Positions 24,467-33,170 of a stretch of DNA of 64,000 nucleotides are shown in pieces (within the stretch, counting starts at the first letter, position 1; every line of letters starts with the position of its first letter). The DNA is taken from NCBI RefSeq assembly GCF_014842075.1, contig NZ_JACYVA010000002.1:366948-430947 (forward strand), given 5' to 3'. Source of the stretch: Sphingomonas sp. CFBP 13720. GTDB lineage: Bacteria; Pseudomonadota; Alphaproteobacteria; Sphingomonadales; Sphingomonadaceae. Under the pieces are notes generated by a model that was given only the letters and a program-made list of their open reading frames with translations, made no database searches and was not told where the DNA came from. The translations under genes and the position numbers were made by a program.

Positions 24467-26275
24467 TCAGGCGTCGTCACCCATTCTGAGCGCGGCGATG
24501 AAGGCTTCCTGCGGGATGCTGACCGATCCGTATTCGCGCATCTTCGCCTTCCCCTTCTTCTGCTTGTCCAGCAGCTTGCGCTTGCGGGTCGCGTCGCCGC
24601 CATAGCATTTCGCGGTCACGTCCTTGCGCATCGCGCTGATCGTCTCGCGCGCGATCACCTTGCCGCCGATCGCCGCCTGGATCGGAATCTTGAACAGGTG
24701 GCGGGGGATGAGTTCCTTCAACCGTTCGACCATGCCGCGTCCACGGACTTCGGCGGTGCCGCGGTGGACGATCATGCTCAGCGCGTCGACCGGCTCCTCG
24801 TTGACCAGGATGCTCATCTTGACCAGATCGCCCTCGCGATATCCGATCTGGGTGTAATCGAAGCTGGCATAGCCCTTCGACAGCGATTTCAGCCGGTCGT
24901 AAAAGTCGAACACCACTTCGTTGAGCGGCAGTTCATAGGTCGCCTGCGCGCGCCCGCCGACATAGGTCAGGTTCTGCTGGATGCCGCGCCGGTCCTGACA
25001 CAGTTTCAGGATCGACCCGAGATATTCGTCGGGGACATAGATGGTGGCGTTGATCCACGGTTCGCTGATCGTCTTGATCTTGTTGACGTCGGGCATGTCG
25101 GCCGGGTTGTGAAGCTCGATCTGCGTGACCCCCGCCGGATCGGGATGCGCCAACTCGATCTGGTACACCACCGACGGCGCGGTGGTGATGAGGTCGAGGT
25201 CGTATTCGCGGGTCAGCCGCTCCTGAATGATTTCCAGATGCAGCAGACCGAGGAACCCGCAGCGGAAGCCGAAGCCGAGCGCCGCCGAACTTTCCATCTC
25301 GAACGTGAAGCTGGCATCGTTCAATCGCAGCTTGCTGATCGATTCGCGCAGCTTGTCGAATTCGGCGGCGTCGACCGGGAACAGGCCGCAGAACACCACC
25401 GACTGCACTTCCTTGAACCCCGGCAGCGCCTCGGCGGTCGGACGCTTGGCATCGGTGATCGTGTCGCCGACCATCGTCTGCGCCACTTCCTTGATCTGCG
25501 CGGTGATGAAGCCGATCTCGCCGGGACCCAGGTCGGGCAACTGCTCGATCTTCGGCCGGAACGCGCCGACCCGGTCGACCAGATGCGTCGTGTCGGCATT
25601 CATGAACTTGATCTGCTGACCCTTGCGGATCGATCCGTCGATCACCCGGATCAGGATGACGACGCCCAGATACGGATCGTACCAGCTATCGACCAGCATC
25701 GCCTTCAACGGTGCGGCCGCGTCGCCTTTCGGCGGCGGGATATGCGCGACGATCGCGTCGAGGATCTCGTCGATGCCGATCCCCGACTTGGCCGACGCCA
25801 GCACCGCGTTGGTGGTGTCCAGCCCGATCAGATCCTCGATCTCGGTCTTTACCCGTTCCGGTTCGGCGGCGGGCAGGTCGATCTTGTTGATGACGGGAAT
25901 GATTTCGTGATCGTGCTCGATCGACTGATAGACGTTGGCCAGCGTCTGCGCCTCCACACCCTGCGCCGCGTCGACGACCAGCAGCGCGCCTTCGCACGCC
26001 GCCAGCGATCGCGACACTTCATAGGCGAAGTCGACATGGCCCGGCGTATCCATCAGGTTCAGGACATGGCCCTTCCATTCGAGGCGCACCGTCTGCGCCT
26101 TGATGGTGATGCCGCGTTCCTTTTCGATATCCATGTTGTCGAGCACCTGTGCCGACATTTCCCGTTCGGCGAGGCCGCCGGTCCGCTGGATCAGCCGGTC
26201 GGCAAGCGTCGACTTGCCATGGTCGATATGGGCGATGATCGAGAAGTTGCGCAGTTTGTCGAGCGGAGTGGCCAC
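24467..26275 (-). CDS. lepA: Elongation factor 4 (LepA)
   Basis: A 602-residue ribosome-binding GTPase. G1 [10 protein letters not shown]2/G3 region ([18 protein letters not shown]), G4 NKIDLP, then domain 2, the EF-G-like domains III and V and the LepA-specific C-terminal domain ([27 protein letters not shown]). The GTG at 26275 gives the standard start [20 protein letters not shown]; a second GTG two codons upstream is possible. It is divergent from tRNA-Pro. Confidence 0.97.
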   Translation of the reverse strand: MATPLDKLRNFSIIAHIDHGKSTLADRLIQRTGGLAEREMSAQVLDNMDIEKERGITIKAQTVRLEWKGHVLNLMDTPGHVDFAYEVSRSLAACEGALLVVDAAQGVEAQTLANVYQSIEHDHEIIPVINKIDLPAAEPERVKTEIEDLIGLDTTNAVLASAKSGIGIDEILDAIVAHIPPPKGDAAAPLKAMLVDSWYDPYLGVVILIRVIDGSIRKGQQIKFMNADTTHLVDRVGAFRPKIEQLPDLGPGEIGFITAQIKEVAQTMVGDTITDAKRPTAEALPGFKEVQSVVFCGLFPVDAAEFDKLRESISKLRLNDASFTFEMESSAALGFGFRCGFLGLLHLEIIQERLTREYDLDLITTAPSVVYQIELAHPDPAGVTQIELHNPADMPDVNKIKTISEPWINATIYVPDEYLGSILKLCQDRRGIQQNLTYVGGRAQATYELPLNEVVFDFYDRLKSLSKGYASFDYTQIGYREGDLVKMSILVNEEPVDALSMIVHRGTAEVRGRGMVERLKELIPRHLFKIPIQAAIGGKVIARETISAMRKDVTAKCYGGDATRKRKLLDKQKKGKAKMREYGSVSIPQEAFIAALRMGDDA

Positions 26276-26361
26276 GGTCACACAATCGGTAAGGGGAATG
26301 GGTCGTCCGCGCCCTAGCAGCTTCCCCGCCAAAGCCAAACAGCCGCGCGTTAAATCGCGCT

Positions 26362-26390
26362 TGCGGACCCCGGACACCCCCGCTATAGGC
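26362..26390 (+). promoter_or_regulatory. Sigma-70 promoter of tRNA-Pro
   Basis: TTGCGG (26362-26367), exactly 17 bases, TATAGG (26385-26390). It lies about 50 bases upstream of the tRNA. It is the best promoter match I can see in the window. Confidence 0.6.
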
Positions 26391-26439
26391 GCGCCTCCAA
26401 GCTTGCCGGCCGGCCGTTGACGGTCCGCCGGAACTCCGT

Positions 26440-26516
26440 CGGGGAGTAGCTCAGCCTGGTAGAGCACTGCCTTCGGGAGGCAGGGGCCGGAGGTTCGAAT
26501 CCTCTCTCCCCGACCA
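26440..26516 (+). tRNA. tRNA-Pro (anticodon CGG)
   Basis: A full cloverleaf: acceptor CGGGGAG with CTCCCCG, D-arm GCTC/GAGC, anticodon stem CTGCC/GGCAG with loop TTCGGGA (anticodon CGG), T-arm with TTCGAAT, discriminator A and an encoded CCA. It reads the proline codon CCG, which is heavily used here. The following ~150 bases hold no clear terminator. Confidence 0.96.
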
Positions 26517-26665
26517 TTGGATACAATCGATCAATTACGCCGAACAGGCGCCCCCCCAAAGTCTTAGATACAGATGTAACGGATCGCCTCGAACCGGAAC
26601 AATCGTGCTGAAAAAGCGGTATTACCAACGATAAAACGTTGTGCTAGCGCGATAGTCAGAAAATC

Positions 26666-26914
26666 ATGCGCGAACTTGTTACCACCATTCATCGTCTGAC
26701 AGGCGAAACTCCGGGCCGGATCGTGTCGTCCGGCCAGACCGCAGGGCTGGGACCTGCCGGTACGGTGTGGTTCGAGATCCAGCGACTTTCCGACGGTACG
26801 TGGCTCTATTCGACCGATCGCTTCTACCGCCCCCGGTTCGAACCCCCGCCGCAACCCGCCACCACGGTTTCCGAACCCCATGGCCGGCGCGAACCCGCTG
26901 CAGGAAACCGATAA
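26666..26914 (+). CDS. Small hypothetical protein
   Basis: An 82-residue product: MRELVTTIHRLTGETPGRIV, then a beta-like part (GTVWFEIQRLSDGTWLYSTDRFYRPRF) and a Pro-rich tail. No signal peptide and no recognised domain. The ribosome site is weak and the upstream sequence is A/T-rich. Codon use is acceptable and no better frame competes on the opposite strand. I think it is more likely real than not, but only just. Confidence 0.45.
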   Translation: MRELVTTIHRLTGETPGRIVSSGQTAGLGPAGTVWFEIQRLSDGTWLYSTDRFYRPRFEPPPQPATTVSEPHGRREPAAGNR

Positions 26915-27010
26915 CTCGATCAAGCGGACTATTGTGCACCGCAACATAAACGCCATATCTTCGGCTTGAGGACGTCCCCGCCCGCGACGTCGCAGAAGAA
27001 GGCGCCGAAC

Positions 27011-28144
27011 ATGCGGCCGATTTCCGATACCATTGCCCGCCTGTCGCGCATGCAGATGCCGCAGGGCAGCATACAATCCGTTCCCGACCGGCTGGCCGAC
27101 CTGCCCGGTGTCGCGCGTAATCCCGGCGCACTGCGCGCGCGGATCTATGTACCGGCGGATCTGGCTCCCGGTGCCGCGCTGGTCGTGGCGCTTCATGGCT
27201 GTACCCAGACTGCGGCGGGATACGACCATGGCACCGGCTGGTCCGCACTGGCCGATCGCGAAGGCTTTGCGGTGCTGTTTCCTGAGCAGCAACGGTCGAA
27301 CAACGCCAACCTGTGCTTCAACTGGTTCGAATCCGCCGATATCGCGCGCACCGGCGGCGAGGCGGAATCGATCGCGGCAATGATCGACGCGGCGATCGCG
27401 GCGCATGGCATCGATCCCGCACGGGTGTTCGTGACAGGCTTGTCGGCAGGCGGCGCGATGGCGGCGGTGATGCTGGCGACATGGCCCGACAAGCTGGCGG
27501 GCGGCGCGATCATCGGCGGGCTTCCCTATGGCGGCGCGACCGGCGTGCCGCAGGCGCTCGACCGGATGCGCGGCGCGGGCGCACCGGGCGATGCCGCCGC
27601 CGCCGCCACGGCTCGCGCAGCCGGCGCGGGCGCGACGGGGCGGCCGCGCGTGTCCGTATGGCACGGGACGGCCGACACCACGGTCGTCGTCGCCAATCTG
27701 GATCGGCTGATCGGCCAGTGGCGCGGCGTTCATGGGCTGCCCGACGCGCCCACCGCGACGCGGTCCGGGACCGGCTGGGAACATCGCAGCTGGGATGCCG
27801 ATGGCGTCACGCTGGTTGAGGAATGGCGCATCGCCGGCATGGGGCATGGCGTGCCGATCGATCCCGGCGCGACCGACGGTGTCGGGGCGGCGGGACCGTT
27901 CATGCTCGACGTCGGCCTGTCGAGCACCCATGCCATCGCGGCGTCGTGGGGACTGACCGGCGAAGCGGCGTCGACGCCCCGCGCCGAACCGGCGGCGGCG
28001 GCCGCGACCACCACGACCGAACCGACCCTCGCGCCCCGCCCCGCCCGCCGGCTGGAACCCGTCGTCGAAACGGTGCCGACGGAAACGCCGGGCGTGCAGC
28101 AGACGATCGAACGCGCGCTGCGAGCCGCCGGCCTGATGCGCTGA
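27011..28144 (+). CDS. PHB depolymerase-family esterase
   Basis: A 377-residue alpha/beta hydrolase of the LpqC / esterase PHB family: oxyanion segment VALHGCTQTAAGYDHGTGW, Phe-Pro-Glu-Gln (LFPEQQRSNNANLCFNWF), nucleophile GLSAGG, Asp in WHGTADTTV and His in IAGMGHGVPI. There is no clear signal peptide (MRPISDTIARLSRMQMPQGS), so it may be cytoplasmic or act on granules. A Pro/Ala/Thr-rich linker and a short helix (VQQTIERALRAAGLMR) end the protein. ATG 27011 has AGAAGG upstream. It is consistent with PHA use together with the phasin at 23499. Confidence 0.88.
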   Translation: MRPISDTIARLSRMQMPQGSIQSVPDRLADLPGVARNPGALRARIYVPADLAPGAALVVALHGCTQTAAGYDHGTGWSALADREGFAVLFPEQQRSNNANLCFNWFESADIARTGGEAESIAAMIDAAIAAHGIDPARVFVTGLSAGGAMAAVMLATWPDKLAGGAIIGGLPYGGATGVPQALDRMRGAGAPGDAAAAATARAAGAGATGRPRVSVWHGTADTTVVVANLDRLIGQWRGVHGLPDAPTATRSGTGWEHRSWDADGVTLVEEWRIAGMGHGVPIDPGATDGVGAAGPFMLDVGLSSTHAIAASWGLTGEAASTPRAEPAAAAATTTTEPTLAPRPARRLEPVVETVPTETPGVQQTIERALRAAGLMR

Positions 28145-28173
28145 TCGCGCTTGGGCGGCGTCGTTGGCGGGAC

Positions 28174-29124
28174 CTACAGCCCCGCGAGCATCGCCGCCCA
28201 TGCCGCGACTTCCGCGTCGCGCCGACCGGCGATGGTCAGACTTCCGGTTGTTCCGGTGGCCGGATCGATCTCCACCGCGCCGTCCCATTCGAAGGTCGCG
28301 TTGCCTGCGATCGTGACGATGCCGTCCGCATCCGCCCGCGCGCGCACCATACCGCCGCGGTTGAACACACGCGTCGCTACGCCCCATCCGATCCGTCCGG
28401 TGCGTGCCGCCGCATGTGTCGATGCCGCCATCGCGCTACCGCAACTGTCGGTCAGGCCGACGCCGCGTTCATAGGTGCGGACGAACAGCGCGGGGGCGTG
28501 TCCGCGTTCGCGCAGTTCGACGAAGCTGACATTGGCGCGACCGGGGATCAACGCGGGTGCCGCTTCGCACCAGTCGCCCAGCGCGACCAGTTCGGCATCA
28601 TCGACCGCGTCGACGAACGTCACGAGATGCGGGTTGGGCATCGCCACCGCCGTAAACGTCCGCTCAGTCGGCAATCCGGGTATCCTCGCATCGACATAGG
28701 GCGCATCGCCGACCGTCAGCCCGACATCGCGCGGCGTCAGCGACACCGGCCCGACGCGCGTCTCGATCGTCGTCACCCCCGGCGCGATCTGCGCCACAAT
28801 GCGCGCCTGCGCGTCGCTCTGTTTCAGTTGCACCGACGCCGCGTCGCACGCCTGCCGTTCGAACCCCAGCCGCGCGGTACAGCGCAATCCGTTCAGACAC
28901 GTCTCCGCCTCCGATCCGTCGGGATTGAACATCCGCATGCCGAACGCATGCCCGGCATTGCCCGCCGTCAGCAGCAACAGCCCATCCCCGCCGATATCGC
29001 CCGCCCGGTCGGACAGTGCCCGCGCCACCCGTGCCCATGCGGCGTCGTCGAGCGTGATCGAGCGCGCGTCGATCAACGGGAAATCATTGCCGCTGCCATG
29101 ACATTTGACGAATTCGAACCGCAC
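28174..29124 (-). CDS. dapF: Diaminopimelate epimerase-like protein
   Basis: A 316-residue protein of the DapF fold. N-terminal FVKCHGSGNDFPLID matches the family's kmhGlGNDF. Both active-site cysteines are visible: one in SEAETCLNGLRC (family GSExxxCGNGxRC) and one in LTDSCGSAMAAS (family ACGSGA). The changed residues, CLNG for CGNG and GSAMA for GSGA, make it divergent, so the substrate may not be LL-diaminopimelate. GTG 29124 has a good GGAGAAGG upstream. The length exceeds the usual ~275 residues. Whether this is the cell's essential DapF cannot be decided from the window. Confidence 0.8.
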   Translation of the reverse strand: MRFEFVKCHGSGNDFPLIDARSITLDDAAWARVARALSDRAGDIGGDGLLLLTAGNAGHAFGMRMFNPDGSEAETCLNGLRCTARLGFERQACDAASVQLKQSDAQARIVAQIAPGVTTIETRVGPVSLTPRDVGLTVGDAPYVDARIPGLPTERTFTAVAMPNPHLVTFVDAVDDAELVALGDWCEAAPALIPGRANVSFVELRERGHAPALFVRTYERGVGLTDSCGSAMAASTHAAARTGRIGWGVATRVFNRGGMVRARADADGIVTIAGNATFEWDGAVEIDPATGTTGSLTIAGRRDAEVAAWAAMLAGL

Positions 29125-29523
29125 GCACCTTCTCCTGCCGGAATGCCGCCCTGTAACGCGCCCGGTCACCAGCGACTAGGCCGGCGACCGATCGAACTGC
29201 GCACCCGCGCGAACCAGCGGCGATCGACGTTCACGGGTTTTCTCGCTGCTATCGGCTCCCCGGCCCCGTTCCGCGCCTTCTGCGTGCAAGCAATTTCGAG
29301 CGGGCGATTGCCGTTACGGGTCTGGAGTTAGGGTTTAAAAACCTGATGCAGGCCAGGCGCACCGAATGTCGGCCGGTCGGGCGTCCGGCCGATGAACGAT
29401 CTTCCGCGCTCCGCCATGGTGCGAACGACTGACGACATGACCGCAGCGAAACCCCGTCGACAACAATTCGGCGGTTAACACGCTGCATCCCGCCCGAATC
29501 GGCGCGACACCGGTGGCAGGGCT
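29125..29523. other. Intergenic stretch between dapF and the DUF2339 gene
   Basis: About 400 bases without a supported gene. It contains the divergent upstream regions of dapF and the DUF2339 gene. An A/T-rich tract around 29328-29345 (GGAGTTAGGGTTTAAAAACC) is the most promoter-like part. I see no RNA gene or repeat. Confidence 0.35.
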
Positions 29524-32037
29524 GTGGCAGAAGCCAGCGGCGTGACCGCGCTCCTGTTTTTCGCAACGATCGCACTGGCGATCGCGCTTTCCCGTCTGAA
29601 AGGACGGGTGGACGAACTCGAACGGGCGTTGCACGCGGCGACGACATACGCCGAACCGGTCGTGCACGGCATGCCCCCGCACGAACCGCCACTCCCGGTC
29701 CCTGTCCCTGTACCCACACCTACACCCCCGCCCGTCCTATCGCGTCCGCCGCTGCACGCCCCGATCGACGTCGCCAAAACCGACGTCCGCGCGCCGGCGC
29801 GTCCCCCACTCGATTTCGAATCGCTGGTCGGCGGGCGTCTGCCGATCTGGATCGGCGGACTGGCGCTGGTCATCGGCGGCATTTTCCTTGTCCGGCTGTC
29901 GATCGAGGCGGGATGGCTCACGCCGGCGATCCGCACCGCGTTTGCCGCCGTCTTCGCCGCCGCGCTTCTGGCCGGCAGCGAAGTCGCACGGCGATTGCCG
30001 GCGACTCGCGACGACGCCCGCGTGGGACAGGTGCTGGCGGGGGCGGGTATCGCGTCGGCCTATGCCACCCTGTATCTGGCGGTCGCGCTCTATCACCTTG
30101 CCGGACCGTCGGTCGGGTTCGCCGTGATGCTGGCGATCACCGCGCTGGGCCTGTTTCTCGCGCTGCGCCACGGCCCGCCGACCGCCGTCATGGCGCTGAT
30201 CGGCGGGTTCGTGGCACCGATGGTTGCGGGATATGATGCCGCCGGGATCGGACCTTTGCTCGGATATCTGGCGGTGTTCGTGGCGGCGTTGCTGGCGCTG
30301 GCGATCGTGCGCGGCTGGGCGTGGCTGGCGCTGTCGGCGATGGCGGCAGCGTTCGGTTGGGCGGCGCTGCTCATCGCGCTGTTGCCCGCCGACCGTCTGG
30401 GCGGGGTCGGCGTATTCATCGTCGCACTGGGGGTGGCGGGCACGCTCGCCGTGCCACGCGCCGGGGTGTCGCACCCGGTGTTGCGCGGGCTGCCGTTACT
30501 GGCGGCGCTGGTCCAGTTGCTGGCGCTGGCCCCGGTCATCGATTTCGACGGCCTGGCGTGGAGCTTCTACCTCGTCCTGTCGGCTGCCGCCCTGTTCCTC
30601 GCCTCGCGCGACGCCACGCTGCTGCGCGCGGCGCAGGGGGCCAGCCTGCTCGTCACGCTGCTGGTCGCCGCCGGACTGATCGCGGGCGACAACGCCACGC
30701 CGGTCGCGCTACCGGTCGCGATGCTGCTGTTCGCTGGTACGGGCGGCGCGCTGTCGCGACGGGGGCATGGCTGGGCCGTCATCGCGCTGACCGGCGGCGC
30801 AGGGCCGTTGCTCGCCGCACAGATCGTCGCGCCCGGATTGCTGGCACCGGCGGGCTGGCTCGCCGCCGATCTGCTGCTGGCCGCCGCCGCCGCCGCGCTG
30901 GCATGGATGCACCGGGACCGCAGGGACGACAGCGACGTCGCCCTCGTCGGCGGCGTTGCGGTCGCCGCGCTCGGCGTCGGGCTGGCCGTGGCGGCGGTCG
31001 TGCCCCCGGCATGGATCGCGCTCGCCCCGCTGGCGGCTGGCGCGGTGTTGCTCGCTGCCCTGTCGGCAGACTCCGCCGCGATCGGACGGCTGGCCGCGAT
31101 ACCATGGGGGTTGCTCCTCGGGATCGCGGCGGTGCCGTTGTTCGCGATCGGCACGGCGATCGCCGCCTCGGTCACGTTCGATCCCCTGCCATGGCGCTAT
31201 CTCCCCCCACCGGCACAGACCGCGTGGTCCATCGTCCTGCCCGCCATCGCCGTCCTCGCGGCGGCGATGTGGCGGCGTACATTGTTCGACGCGTTGCGAC
31301 CGTTCGTCCTGTCGATCCAGACCGTCGTCGCGATCCTCGGCACCTATGCGCTGCTCAAGGTGCCATTGGCGATCGGCACCCCCGACCGGTTCGTGGCACT
31401 GGGCTTTATCGAACGCGCGATCCTGACGGATCTGGCGCTGATCGCAGCCTTTCTGTTGTGGCACCGCGTGCGCGCCGTCGCACTGGGGCTGGTGCTGCTC
31501 TCGCTTGCGCGGATCGTCTGGTTCGACGCGATAGGACTGAACCCTGCGCTGGTCGCGCAACAGGTCGGATCGCTGCCAGTCCTGAACGCGGCGACGCTGC
31601 ACCTCGGGCTGGCCGCCGCGATTGTATGGCGGTTGCGGGGACTGCCCCTGCGCCACTGGATCGCCGCCACCCTCACCCTCGCCGCTCTGTTCGCCACCGT
31701 CCGGCAGATCGCGCATGGCAGCGTCCTGACCGGCCCGGTCGGCCTCGCCGAAAACTGGGGGTATTCGGCGGCGATGCTGGCACTGGCGATCCTATGGCTG
31801 TGGCGCGGCCTTGCCACGGGGGCGGCCGATCTTCGGCGTCTGGGGCTGACGCTGCTGACGCTGACCACGACCAAGGTGTTCATCGTCGATGCGTCAGCGC
31901 TGACCGGCGTGTTGCGCATCCTGTCGTTCATGGGGCTGGGTGTCGCATTGATCGCGATCGGCTGGGCCTATCGCCGGTTCATCGCGCCCGTCACGGCAAC
32001 CGGTAGTGCGTCGCCAACCGGTCCAGCGCCAGCGTAA
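29524..32037 (+). CDS. DUF2339 multi-pass membrane protein
   Basis: An 837-residue protein: a first membrane helix (about 5-22), a short coiled-coil (RLKGRVDELERALHAATTY), a Pro-rich linker (about 45-90), then FESLVGGRLPIWIGGLALVIGGIFLVRLS, the typical start of the DUF2339 membrane region, followed by over twenty hydrophobic segments to the end. The function of DUF2339 is unknown; a transport or envelope role is often guessed. Its last 47 bases overlap the convergent DUF6456 gene on the other strand. Confidence 0.88.
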   Translation: MAEASGVTALLFFATIALAIALSRLKGRVDELERALHAATTYAEPVVHGMPPHEPPLPVPVPVPTPTPPPVLSRPPLHAPIDVAKTDVRAPARPPLDFESLVGGRLPIWIGGLALVIGGIFLVRLSIEAGWLTPAIRTAFAAVFAAALLAGSEVARRLPATRDDARVGQVLAGAGIASAYATLYLAVALYHLAGPSVGFAVMLAITALGLFLALRHGPPTAVMALIGGFVAPMVAGYDAAGIGPLLGYLAVFVAALLALAIVRGWAWLALSAMAAAFGWAALLIALLPADRLGGVGVFIVALGVAGTLAVPRAGVSHPVLRGLPLLAALVQLLALAPVIDFDGLAWSFYLVLSAAALFLASRDATLLRAAQGASLLVTLLVAAGLIAGDNATPVALPVAMLLFAGTGGALSRRGHGWAVIALTGGAGPLLAAQIVAPGLLAPAGWLAADLLLAAAAAALAWMHRDRRDDSDVALVGGVAVAALGVGLAVAAVVPPAWIALAPLAAGAVLLAALSADSAAIGRLAAIPWGLLLGIAAVPLFAIGTAIAASVTFDPLPWRYLPPPAQTAWSIVLPAIAVLAAAMWRRTLFDALRPFVLSIQTVVAILGTYALLKVPLAIGTPDRFVALGFIERAILTDLALIAAFLLWHRVRAVALGLVLLSLARIVWFDAIGLNPALVAQQVGSLPVLNAATLHLGLAAAIVWRLRGLPLRHWIAATLTLAALFATVRQIAHGSVLTGPVGLAENWGYSAAMLALAILWLWRGLATGAADLRRLGLTLLTLTTTKVFIVDASALTGVLRILSFMGLGVALIAIGWAYRRFIAPVTATGSASPTGPAPA

Positions 32038-32452
32038 GCACCAGTCGCCCGGCCCGCGCGGGCCAGCCGAGCGCCTTTTCCGCCGCCGGCAATCCTTCGT
32101 TGGCGCATACCGTCCGCCACAAAATGTCCGACAGCCCCGGCCCGACCGCAGCCACCGCCGCGTCGAACCGGGCCTTGGCCGCCAGTTGCCCGCCCGAAGG
32201 ATCGATCGGCCCGGTCGTGCGACTGCTGCGCGGCCCTTCGTCCCACCGCATCGTCACGCGCGGTCCCAGCGACGCGCGTTCAAAATCGCCGCGCAGCCGC
32301 TCGCCCGCATCATATTGCCGGGCATCGACCAGCGCACGCGACCGCAGCCACGCCAGCGGCGATTCGTTCAGGTTGACGCGAACCCGCCGCCGCGCGCCTT
32401 CGACCGGGACGATCCGTCCGTCGACCAGTCCACGTTCCACCAGTTCGCGCAT
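31991..32452 (-). CDS. DUF6456 domain protein
   Basis: A 153-residue cytoplasmic protein. The C-terminal half has the DUF6456 pattern: ARFDAAVAAVGPGLSDILWR, a Cys-x-x-Glu-Gly (CANEGL), then EKALGWPARAGRLVLTLALD with LATHYRLP at the end. The family looks helical and DNA-binding-like; its function is not established. The first part is arginine-rich. It is divergent from an XRE regulator 94 bases away, which may control it. Its 3' end lies 47 bases inside the DUF2339 gene. Confidence 0.8.
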   Translation of the reverse strand: MRELVERGLVDGRIVPVEGARRRVRVNLNESPLAWLRSRALVDARQYDAGERLRGDFERASLGPRVTMRWDEGPRSSRTTGPIDPSGGQLAAKARFDAAVAAVGPGLSDILWRTVCANEGLPAAEKALGWPARAGRLVLTLALDRLATHYRLP

Positions 32453-32546
32453 GCCGCCACTCCTTCGTCCAGATCGGCGCGGGGTTGCCACGGACGCATG
32501 GTTGTAGGAAAGCGGAACAACCAGATAGGTTCGGGAACCGTCGCCC

Positions 32547-33110
32547 ATGATTACCGCCATCCGCGAAGTCCGCCGCGCGCGCCGCCTGACGCTGGAGGAA
32601 GTCGCCGCCCGCTGCGCCCCCCCGACCACTGCGCAGACGATCGGCCGACTGGAAACCGGCACGCGGACCGTATCGGTGGCGTGGCTCAACCGCATCGCTG
32701 CGGCGCTGGAGGTGGAGGCCGCCGATCTGGTTCGCCTGCCCGACCGGCCCGACATCGCGGTGGCGGCGATCCTCGACGACGGCCGCGTCGTCGCGCCGCA
32801 TCGCGCCGCCACCGTCGTGCCGCCGCGCGCCGAACCCGAACTGGTCGCGATCACCGTCACCGTCGGCGTCGGCGATTACCGCGCGGGTGATTCGATCTGG
32901 TGCCGCCGCGTCCCGCCGGAACGCTTCGCGGCGGCGGTCAATCGCGACATCCTCGTGCCCGCCGGTGCGGGCGGGTTCGTGTTCGGGCGGCTGCTGGCGG
33001 CGGGGCACGATGCGTTGCAGCTGCTGCCCCCCGGCGGATCGGCCCGGATGGTCACTACCCCCCGGCCGGCATGGATCGCCGTCGCCGAACGCCTGGTACG
33101 GAATCTTTGA
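32547..33110 (+). CDS. XRE-family transcriptional regulator
   Basis: A 187-residue protein with an N-terminal HTH_3 domain (IREVRRARRLTLEEVAARCA ... TIGRLETGTRTVSVAWLNRI, residues 4-62). The C-terminal part (about 100-165, VGVGDYRAGDSIW ... ILVPAGAGGFVFGRL) resembles the S24/CI-type dimerisation fold but lacks an obvious Ser-Lys protease dyad. It is divergent from the DUF6456 gene. Confidence 0.8.
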   Translation: MITAIREVRRARRLTLEEVAARCAPPTTAQTIGRLETGTRTVSVAWLNRIAAALEVEAADLVRLPDRPDIAVAAILDDGRVVAPHRAATVVPPRAEPELVAITVTVGVGDYRAGDSIWCRRVPPERFAAAVNRDILVPAGAGGFVFGRLLAAGHDALQLLPPGGSARMVTTPRPAWIAVAERLVRNL

Positions 33111-33170
33111 TTTGTCCCGTCATGCCCGAAGCGTCGTGACGCCCCGCGCTTGGCGTGGTAGCCGGTAACC

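Noticed and set aside
24146-26317. A 723-codon rightward open frame over lepA
   Set aside because: Antisense shadow of LepA, which has all GTPase motifs; the shadow has no recognisable domain.
26666-26914. Toxin-antitoxin or phage gene next to the tRNA
   Set aside because: The 82-residue product has no toxin, antitoxin or integrase motif, and no direct repeat of the tRNA 3' end was seen that would mark an attachment site.
26564-28387. A 607-codon leftward open frame over the PHB-depolymerase-family gene
   Set aside because: Antisense to a gene with an intact catalytic triad; no domain in the shadow.
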